Shown here piece after piece: positions 1-5,018 of a stretch of 6,489 bases of DNA (the first letter of the stretch is position 1; every line of letters starts with the position of its first letter). Both the position numbers and the translations under genes were made by a program. The notes beneath the pieces were generated by a model that made no database searches, had not been told where the DNA came from, and saw only the letters and a program-made list of their open reading frames with translations. Origin of the DNA: an uncultured Alphaproteobacteria bacterium (GTDB taxonomy: Bacteria; Pseudomonadota; Alphaproteobacteria; Rhizobiales; Aestuariivirgaceae); NCBI GenBank assembly GCA_937868035.1, contig CALMLK010000230.1:1-6489 (forward strand), given 5' to 3'.

Positions 1-458
1 CGGACAATGCCCAGAAGAACATGGAGCAGTGCCTGACCTCGACCGGCAACAAGGTGGATGCAGTCGCCTCTGAAAACGACGGCATGGCCTCGGGCGTTGT
101 GGCTGCCCTCACGGCGCAGGGCATGGCCGGCATTCCGGTCGGCGGCCAGGACGGTGACCTCGCGGCCATCAACCGCGTCGCCCTCGGCACGCAGACCGTC
201 TCGGTGTGGAAGAACTCCGTGGACCTCGGCAAGGTGGCCGGTGAAGCCGCCAATGCGCTCGCCGAAGGCACCGACGTGACCAAGATCCCCGGCGTTGCCA
301 AGTTCTCGGGCGGCAAGAAGGGCGTGGAAATGAACTCCATCCTGCTTGCTCCGACGCCGATCACCAAGGACAACATCAACGTCGCCATCGACGCTGGTCA
401 CATCACCAAGGAACAGGCCTGTGCTGGCGTTGCTGCCGGTGCCGTGCCGGGCTGCTAA
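1..458 (+). CDS. xylF: Xylose-type ABC transporter substrate-binding protein, C-terminal part (5' end outside window)
   Basis: The reading frame is open from base 3 and encodes 151 residues before a TAA stop; the signal peptide and N-terminal lobe lie upstream of the window. The product is the periplasmic binding protein that captures a sugar, most likely D-xylose, and delivers it to the permease encoded next. The segment ASENDGMASG (fragment residues 22-31), GGQDGDLAAI (47-56) and TQTVSVWK (63-70) match the periplasmic-binding-protein fold of the XylF group. Asn25, Asp50 and Lys70 fall where I recall the E. coli XylF sugar contacts Asn196, Asp222 and Lys242, and the 20-residue Asp-Lys spacing is the same. 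The C-terminus has Cys140 and a terminal Cys151, which could form a disulfide in the periplasm. The internal ATG at base 21 is not a start, because the homologous sequence continues upstream of it. Xylose is the best guess; a related pentose cannot be excluded. Confidence 0.87.
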   Translation, partial: DNAQKNMEQCLTSTGNKVDAVASENDGMASGVVAALTAQGMAGIPVGGQDGDLAAINRVALGTQTVSVWKNSVDLGKVAGEAANALAEGTDVTKIPGVAKFSGGKKGVEMNSILLAPTPITKDNINVAIDAGHITKEQACAGVAAGAVPGC

Positions 459-482
459 GTCAGGCGGCTGACGAAACCAGGG

Positions 483-519
483 GCCGCGCCTGTTGCAAAA
501 TGGGCGCGGCTTTTCTTTA
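483..519 (+). terminator. Hairpin plus T-rich tract between binding-protein and permease genes (partial terminator or mRNA stabiliser)
   Basis: Bases 483-490 (GCCGCGCC) pair perfectly with 503-510 (GGCGCGGC) around a 12-base loop, and TTTTCTTT follows at once. This is the form of a rho-independent terminator, although the tract is interrupted by one C. It lies 24 bases after the binding-protein stop and about 30 bases before the permease start, inside what is clearly one transporter operon. I infer that it terminates only part of the transcripts, or protects the upstream mRNA from 3' exonucleases, so that binding protein outnumbers the membrane subunits. Such elements are well known in binding-protein operons, for example malEFG. 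Confidence 0.75.
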
Positions 520-550
520 ATGAGAAGCAGGATTTTTTCCGGAGCGGCCG

Positions 551-1957
551 ATGTCAGACACAGCCAACTCAAGCCAGAACCCCGCCTTGCAGTCGGAAAG
601 CGCCATCAAGCGCTTTTTCCGCGCCACGGAAATTGATGCGCGCATGCTCGGCATGATCGCGGCCCTGATCCTGATCTGGTGCCTGTTCGATATTGCCAGC
701 GGCATCATGCGCGGCAACTTCGGCGGGCTCCTCGGCGGCTCCTTCCTCACGCCGCGAAATCTGTGGACACTTCTCGTCCAGACTTCCTCCATCGCGGTCA
801 TGTCCACCGGCATGGTGCTGCTGATCGTGATGCGCCAGCTTGATCTCTCCGTCGGCTCCATGCTCTCGATGGTGGCCGTTGCAGGCGCCGTGTTGCAGGT
901 GTTCAAGCTCGCGCCGGTGCTCGGCGTGGGCCACTGGTCGATCTGGATGGTCGGCGTGCTTGCCTGCATTGCGCTCGGCGCGGCGGTGGGGGCCTTCAAT
1001 GGCTGGCTCACGGCCTATGCCAAGATCCCCGCCTTCATCGTCACCCTCGGCGGATTGCTCGCCTACAGTGGCATCGCCTTCTACATGGCCAAGGGCGAGA
1101 CCGTGGCCCCCATGGACAAGACGTTTGAAGTCTTCGGCGGCGGCATTCCCCTGAGCTGGCTCGGACCGTTCTGGAGCTGGATGCTGGCACTGCTGGTCTG
1201 CGCCTCCATCATTTTCGCCATCATCAATGGCCGGCGCCAGCGGTTGCGTTTCAAGTTCCCGCTGCGTCCCGTGTGGGCCGAAGTTTTCCTCGCCGTGCTT
1301 GGCAGCGCCGTGGTGCTGGGCATCACCCACGTGATGAACTCCTATCCCTGGCCCTTCAAGTTGATCGAGAACTACGCCAAGGCCAACGGCGTGACCATTC
1401 CTGCCGGTGTTGAAGACCGGGATGGCACCGCCGTCTGCATGGCAGGCGAACAGGTGGTGCGCTGCACCAGCGGCCTTGTCTATTACACCGGCTATTCCTT
1501 GCCCGTGATCGTGGCCCTTGTCGTCGGCATTGTCATGACTTTCCTCGCCACCCGCACCATGTTCGGCCGCTACGTCTATGCCATCGGCGGAAATCCGGAA
1601 GCCGCGGAACTGGCGGGCATCAACACCAAGATGATGATCGTGAAGGTCTTCGCGCTCATGGGTGCGCTTGTGGGCGTGTCGGCCATCATCTCCTCCGCCC
1701 GACTCAACGCAGCCACCAACGCCCTCGGCCTCACCAACGAACTTTACGTGATCGCCGCCACCGTGATCGGCGGTACCTCGCTTGCGGGCGGCGTCGGCAC
1801 CATCTACGGCGCCATGATCGGCGCCCTGATGATGCAGTCGATCATCTCCGGCATGTCGCTCCTCAACCTGCCGGCTGCTTTCCAGAACGTGGTGGTGGGT
1901 GCGGTCCTCGTCCTCGCCGTCTATCTCGACCAACTCTATTCCCGCCGCGTGAAGTAA
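551..1957 (+). CDS. xylH: XylH-type sugar ABC transporter permease
   Basis: This 468-residue inner-membrane protein forms the translocation pore for the sugar delivered by the upstream binding protein. It belongs to the BPD_transp_2 (RbsC/XylH) family. Hydrophobic segments are visible at about residues 31-50, 73-95, 104-120, 130-150, 160-180, 207-226, 243-263, 316-336, 366-382, 397-433 and 446-460. The segment MRQLDLSVGS (94-103), the cytoplasmic stretch FGRYVYAIGGNPEAAELAG (338-356) and the glycine-rich GGTSLAGGVGTIYGAMIGA (407-425), which contacts the ATPase in this family, are all present. The Arg-rich NGRRQRLRFKFPLRP (226-240) marks a cytoplasmic loop. The following loop, residues 264-315, should therefore be periplasmic; it holds Cys296 and Cys305. 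The ATG is chosen because GGAG at 541-544 stands 6 bases upstream. The gene ends 12 bases before the ATPase gene. Xylose specificity is inferred from the neighbouring XylF-like protein. Confidence 0.9.
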   Translation: MSDTANSSQNPALQSESAIKRFFRATEIDARMLGMIAALILIWCLFDIASGIMRGNFGGLLGGSFLTPRNLWTLLVQTSSIAVMSTGMVLLIVMRQLDLSVGSMLSMVAVAGAVLQVFKLAPVLGVGHWSIWMVGVLACIALGAAVGAFNGWLTAYAKIPAFIVTLGGLLAYSGIAFYMAKGETVAPMDKTFEVFGGGIPLSWLGPFWSWMLALLVCASIIFAIINGRRQRLRFKFPLRPVWAEVFLAVLGSAVVLGITHVMNSYPWPFKLIENYAKANGVTIPAGVEDRDGTAVCMAGEQVVRCTSGLVYYTGYSLPVIVALVVGIVMTFLATRTMFGRYVYAIGGNPEAAELAGINTKMMIVKVFALMGALVGVSAIISSARLNAATNALGLTNELYVIAATVIGGTSLAGGVGTIYGAMIGALMMQSIISGMSLLNLPAAFQNVVVGAVLVLAVYLDQLYSRRVK

Positions 1958-1961
1958 GGAG
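1956..1961 (+). promoter_or_regulatory. Strong ribosome binding site that fixes the ATPase start
   Basis: AAGGAG overlaps the permease TAA stop (1955-1957) and lies 8 bases before the ATG at 1970. It matters because it supports translation from this ATG, and so the reality of the extra basic N-terminal tail, rather than a start closer to the ABC domain. Confidence 0.8.
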
Positions 1962-1969
1962 AGGGCATC

Positions 1970-2914
1970 ATGGCCAAGTCTGCAAAGAAATTCGCTCCCG
2001 CGCGCAAGGCTCCGGCGAAGAAAGTTGCCAAGCCTGCGGTTCGCAGTGCCGCGAAGGCGCCTGCGAAGGTCATCGAGGTGCACGATATACCTGCTGCCGT
2101 GCGCGGTGCCGAGCCGCACAAGAACCTGCGTGACCGCGGCACGCCGCTGATCGAGATGCGCGACATCTCGATTGCCTTCGGCGGCATCAAGGCCGTCGAT
2201 CATGCCACCGTCGATCTGTACCCCGGCGAAGTCGTGGGCCTGCTCGGCCACAACGGTGCCGGCAAGTCCACGCTGATCAAGGTGCTCTCGGGCGCCTACA
2301 AGCGCGACGCGGGCCAGATCTTCATCGAAGGCCAGGAAGTGAACATCGACAACCCGCGCGACGCCAAGGCGCTGGGCATCGAAACGATCTACCAGACGCT
2401 GGCGCTCGCCGACAACGTGGACGCCGCCGCCAATCTCTATCTCGGCCGCGAGCTGAAGACGAACTTCGGCACGCTCGACGACGTGGCCATGGAAGCGGAA
2501 TGCCGCAAGGTGATGCACCGCCTGAACCCGAACTTCCGCCGCTTCAAGGAGCCGGTTTCCAAGCTCTCGGGCGGCCAGCGCCAGTCGGTTGCCATCGCGC
2601 GCGCCATCCACTTCAACGCCCGCATCCTCATCATGGACGAGCCGACGGCGGCGCTGGGTCCGGCCGAAACGGCGCAGGTGGGTGAACTCATCAAGCAGTT
2701 GAAAGCCGAAGGCATCGGCATCTTCCTCATCAGCCACGATCTGCATGACGTCTTTGACCTCGCCGACCGTGTGACGGTGATGAAGAACGGCAAGGTGGTG
2801 GGAACGGCGCGCACCAGCGACGTGAACCACGATGATGTGCTCGGCATGATCATCGCCGGCAAATGCCCGCCCGGGGCCATGCCGGGACCCGGCGCCATGC
2901 GCGACGCCGCGTGA
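1970..2914 (+). CDS. Sugar ABC transporter ATP-binding protein (XylG/FrcA type, single ABC domain) with a basic N-terminal tail
   Basis: This 314-residue cytoplasmic ATPase powers the sugar importer. One ABC domain runs from about residue 60 to 290: Walker [10 protein letters not shown] (93-101, Lys99), Q-loop Gln142 in [10 protein letters not shown], signature LSGGQ (199-203), Walker B ILIMDE (219-224, Glu224 catalytic) and H-loop His256 in ISHD. All ATPase residues are intact. E. coli XylG and RbsA have two fused ABC domains in about 500 residues; this protein has one, as in rhizobial FrcA-like proteins, so it probably works as a homodimer. Residues 1-33 are a Lys/Ala/Pro-rich tail with 11 basic residues and no acidic ones. 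The first ABC-like residues ([13 protein letters not shown]) begin near residue 60. The C-terminus repeats PGAM as [10 protein letters not shown] (301-310). The gene follows the permease by 12 bases and is the last gene of the operon. Substrate is inferred from context. Confidence 0.92.
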   Translation: MAKSAKKFAPARKAPAKKVAKPAVRSAAKAPAKVIEVHDIPAAVRGAEPHKNLRDRGTPLIEMRDISIAFGGIKAVDHATVDLYPGEVVGLLGHNGAGKSTLIKVLSGAYKRDAGQIFIEGQEVNIDNPRDAKALGIETIYQTLALADNVDAAANLYLGRELKTNFGTLDDVAMEAECRKVMHRLNPNFRRFKEPVSKLSGGQRQSVAIARAIHFNARILIMDEPTAALGPAETAQVGELIKQLKAEGIGIFLISHDLHDVFDLADRVTVMKNGKVVGTARTSDVNHDDVLGMIIAGKCPPGAMPGPGAMRDAA

Positions 2915-2919
2915 ACGGC

Positions 2920-2945
2920 AAGGCCCGCTCCGGCGGGCCTTTTTT
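2920..2945 (+). terminator. Rho-independent terminator of the sugar transporter operon
   Basis: GGCCCGC (2922-2928) pairs perfectly with GCGGGCC (2933-2939) around the loop TCCG, and AA at 2920-2921 can extend the stem with TT at 2940-2941. A run of six T residues (2940-2945) follows. The hairpin begins 6 bases after the ATPase stop. Read on the minus strand, the same hairpin is followed only by TTGCCGTT, so it should terminate the convergent operon less efficiently, if at all. Confidence 0.92.
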
Positions 2946-3701
2946 CTAGAGGGCGAGGGCCGCGAGCCTGGCGTGGAAAGGCGTGTGATGGGCGTGGAAT
3001 TCCGCAAAGCGCGGCGCACGTGACACCAACTCGCCGAACTGCGTCTGCGTCCGCACCACATCGGCTTTCGTCCAGGGCAAGATCGACTTGCTTGCCATCA
3101 CGTCGGCGTGCCAGCCGGAAACCTGCTGCCAATCGGCAGGCACCTCATCTCCAAACTGCAGCGCCTGTGGCTTGTCTGGCAGGCCCACGGACTTCCAGTA
3201 GGCGCGCATCTGCCCCACGGGATCGTTCTGTACCTTTTCGCTCTGTACCACGGTGACGGGAAGGCCGCGTGCCTGCAACGCCGCCGCATGGTGCCATTGC
3301 GCTTCCAGGCCGATCTCATCGCGGCTGACATCGGGATCGAGCTTCGCGTAGGACACGATGGAGGCCATGGGATCGCGGATCAGGAAACTGTGGGTGAGGC
3401 GCTCGACAAACGCCCCATCCTCCATGATGTGCGGCATTACATAGTAGCTCATGTCCTTGAAGAAGACTGGCCCCGTCTCGGCTTTCTTCAGGATGAGCGC
3501 CCGGATCTCGGCATAGGACACGGGATGTTCCGGCTGCGCCTCGAAGTGCGGCATCACCTTGGTGGAACGGTGCACATAGTAATCATACATGAAGGGTTCA
3601 TGCAGGCAGGCGAGATCGCCGCGTGAACGCATGATGCGCTCGAAGGCCGTGGACACGGAGCGCGGGTGCGACCACAGCGCGACGATGGGATGGCGGATCA
3701 T
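2946..3701 (-). CDS. P-loop sulfotransferase-fold protein, substrate unknown
   Basis: The gene encodes 251 residues without a signal peptide, so the product is probably cytosolic. The N-terminus [19 protein letters not shown] (6-24) resembles the 5'-phosphosulfate-binding loop of PAPS-dependent sulfotransferases. [12 protein letters not shown] (107-118) resembles the 3'-phosphate-binding motif, with Arg109 and Ser117 spaced 8 residues apart as in classical enzymes. HEPF (34-37) is also typical of this bacterial group. Fold assignment is fairly secure; sulfo transfer is not shown, because members of this group are mostly uncharacterised and no obvious catalytic base can be fixed by eye. The ATG at 3701 is chosen because the recognisable domain starts there and it overlaps the aminotransferase stop as ATGA. 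The frame stays open further upstream, but that part translates to an Arg/Gly-rich shadow of the aminotransferase gene. No clear Shine-Dalgarno sequence precedes the start, so translation probably depends on coupling. Confidence 0.82.
   Translation of the reverse strand: MIRHPIVALWSHPRSVSTAFERIMRSRGDLACLHEPFMYDYYVHRSTKVMPHFEAQPEHPVSYAEIRALILKKAETGPVFFKDMSYYVMPHIMEDGAFVERLTHSFLIRDPMASIVSYAKLDPDVSRDEIGLEAQWHHAAALQARGLPVTVVQSEKVQNDPVGQMRAYWKSVGLPDKPQALQFGDEVPADWQQVSGWHADVMASKSILPWTKADVVRTQTQFGELVSRAPRFAEFHAHHTPFHARLAALAL
3698..3701 (-). other. ATGA stop/start overlap between aminotransferase and sulfotransferase-like genes
   Basis: On the minus strand the ATG of the sulfotransferase-like gene (3701-3699) shares bases with the TGA of the aminotransferase gene (3700-3698). 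The upstream sequence lacks a purine-rich ribosome site, so the downstream protein is probably made by ribosomes finishing the aminotransferase. This ties the two products together in amount. Confidence 0.85.
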
Positions 3702-5008
3702 GCGAGACTTGAGAAGGCATGGTCGATGCCGTCCGCCACGGCGTCCACGTCGGACATGGCAAGGCACATGGGAGGCACCATGCGCAGCACCGAGCGGTTG
3801 GGTCCGGACTTCGAGAGGATCAATCCCTGTTCGCGGCACTTCTCGAAGACAGCAGCGGTCACGTCCGCATCCGGTTCCTTGGTCTTGCGGTCCTTCACCA
3901 TTTCGATGGCAAGCATCAAACCCCGCCCGCGCACGTCGCCGATCGCCTTGTGCTTCTGCTGCAGGTCCTTGAGGCGCGCCAGCAGGGCGCCACCCACGGT
4001 GCGGGCATTTTCCTGTGTGCGCTCCTCGCGGATCACCTGCAGCACGGCGCGGCCGGCGGCACAGCTTGTGGGGTTGGCACCATAGGTGTGGAACATGAAC
4101 TTGCCGGCCATGGCGTCGCCGATCTCCTTGCGCGCGACAACGGCGCCCAGCGGAAAGCCATTGCCGATGCCCTTCGCCATCACCACGATGTCGGGGACGA
4201 CGCCATCCGCCTCGAAGCCCCACATGTGGTCGCCTGTGCGGCCGAAACCGGATTGCACTTCGTCGGCGATGTAGAGTCCGCCCGCCGCGCGCACGCGTTC
4301 AGCTGCACCAGACATGTAGCCCTTGGGCATTTCGACGATGCCGCCATAACCCTGTACGCTCTCCACGAAGATGCCTGCGACCTTGCCCGTGGTGGCAGTG
4401 GCAATGGCCCGCTCGATATCGTCGAGGTAGGGCGCGGCACCGGGGCCGAACTCGCCGCGATACTGATTGGGTTCAGCGACAAACGCCACGTTCCCCGGCA
4501 TGCCGGGGTGGCGGAAGGCCGCAATGCCGGTGATCGATTGCGCCGCCGAGGTGGGGCCGTGATAGGCGGTGCGCAACGCCAGCAGGTCGAGATGGCCCGT
4601 ATAGGTGCGCGCCATGACCATGGCGAGGTCGATCGCTTCCGATCCCGAATTGGTGAAGTGCACCACCCAATCCTGGCCCTTTGGCATTGTCGCCGCCAGT
4701 TCTTCAGCGAAGTGCGCAGGCACGGGATGGTAGAACATCGTCGTGCAGTGGGTGAGCGCCTGCGCCTGCTCCATCGCCGCCTTCACCACGGTGGGATGAG
4801 CGTGCCCGACCGAAACGCAGACATTCATGCCGAGAAGATCGGTGTATTTCTTGCCTTCGGAATCCCACAGGTACTGCATGGAGCCTTTGGTGAAGACGAG
4901 CGGGTCCTTGAAGGGCACGAACTTCTGCTGCGAGGCCGCATAGTAGCGTGAGCGGCGCTCGGCGGTTCCGGCGAGTGACCAGTCGGTGTGCAGGGGATGT
5001 CCGGTCAT
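3698..5008 (-). CDS. Class III PLP-dependent aminotransferase, AGXT2-like
   Basis: This 436-residue cytosolic enzyme, of usual length for the family, should move an amino group from an amino acid or omega-amino compound to an oxo-acid such as pyruvate or glyoxylate. Visible family features are the cofactor phosphate-binding NSGSEA (120-125), AYHG (148-151) with the aromatic residue that stacks on PLP, Asp249 in IADEVQSGFGRTG (247-259) that contacts the pyridine nitrogen, the Schiff-base Lys279 in VMAKGIGNGFP (276-286) and Thr308 in FHTYGANP. The sequence order, including VCVSVGHAHP (63-72) and GDVRGRGLMLAIEMV (357-371), recalls animal alanine-glyoxylate aminotransferase 2 more than GabT or ArgD. 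The start is supported by GGAG 6 bases upstream. The gene follows the dehydrogenase by 9 bases and overlaps the sulfotransferase-like gene by 4. The substrate cannot be read from the sequence; beta-amino acids, glycine/glyoxylate and methylated arginines are known for relatives. Residue 217 is Ser where most relatives have Pro (EPxQG). Confidence 0.92.
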   Translation of the reverse strand: MTGHPLHTDWSLAGTAERRSRYYAASQQKFVPFKDPLVFTKGSMQYLWDSEGKKYTDLLGMNVCVSVGHAHPTVVKAAMEQAQALTHCTTMFYHPVPAHFAEELAATMPKGQDWVVHFTNSGSEAIDLAMVMARTYTGHLDLLALRTAYHGPTSAAQSITGIAAFRHPGMPGNVAFVAEPNQYRGEFGPGAAPYLDDIERAIATATTGKVAGIFVESVQGYGGIVEMPKGYMSGAAERVRAAGGLYIADEVQSGFGRTGDHMWGFEADGVVPDIVVMAKGIGNGFPLGAVVARKEIGDAMAGKFMFHTYGANPTSCAAGRAVLQVIREERTQENARTVGGALLARLKDLQQKHKAIGDVRGRGLMLAIEMVKDRKTKEPDADVTAAVFEKCREQGLILSKSGPNRSVLRMVPPMCLAMSDVDAVADGIDHAFSSLA

Positions 5009-5014
5009 GTCTGG

Positions 5015-5018
5015 CTCC
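5015..5018 (-). promoter_or_regulatory. Ribosome binding site of the aminotransferase, overlapping the dehydrogenase stop
   Basis: On the minus strand the sequence reads TAGGAG, where TAG (5020-5018) is the stop of the upstream gene and GGAG is the ribosome site, 6 bases before the ATG at 5008. It supports the chosen start and shows that the two genes belong to one transcript. Confidence 0.75.

Noticed and set aside
2881..2893. Inverted repeat GCCGGG-A-CCCGGC near the end of the ATPase gene
   Set aside because: A one-base loop cannot form a stable hairpin without opening pairs, and it codes for the Pro/Gly-rich tail; the real terminator follows it.
569..3061. An 830-codon open frame on the minus strand across the permease and ATPase genes
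   Set aside because: Its translation is rich in His, Arg, Asp and Gly with no recognisable domain. It is the antisense image of two well-identified genes with GC-rich third positions, which removes stop codons from the opposite frame.
3702..4223. In-frame upstream extension of the sulfotransferase-like gene
   Set aside because: The extra residues are Arg/Gly-rich and lie entirely within the aminotransferase gene in another frame. The recognisable domain begins exactly at the ATG at 3701.
4493..4508. Perfect 16-base palindrome CCCCGGCATGCCGGGG within the aminotransferase gene
   Set aside because: It encodes the ordinary protein segment PGMPG. One such palindrome in a GC-rich window of this size is not far from chance, and there is no T tract or second copy.
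3719..4951. A 410-codon plus-strand open frame opposite the aminotransferase gene
   Set aside because: It has the same His/Arg/Gly-rich antisense composition and no family resemblance, while the minus-strand frame holds a complete aminotransferase with all catalytic residues.
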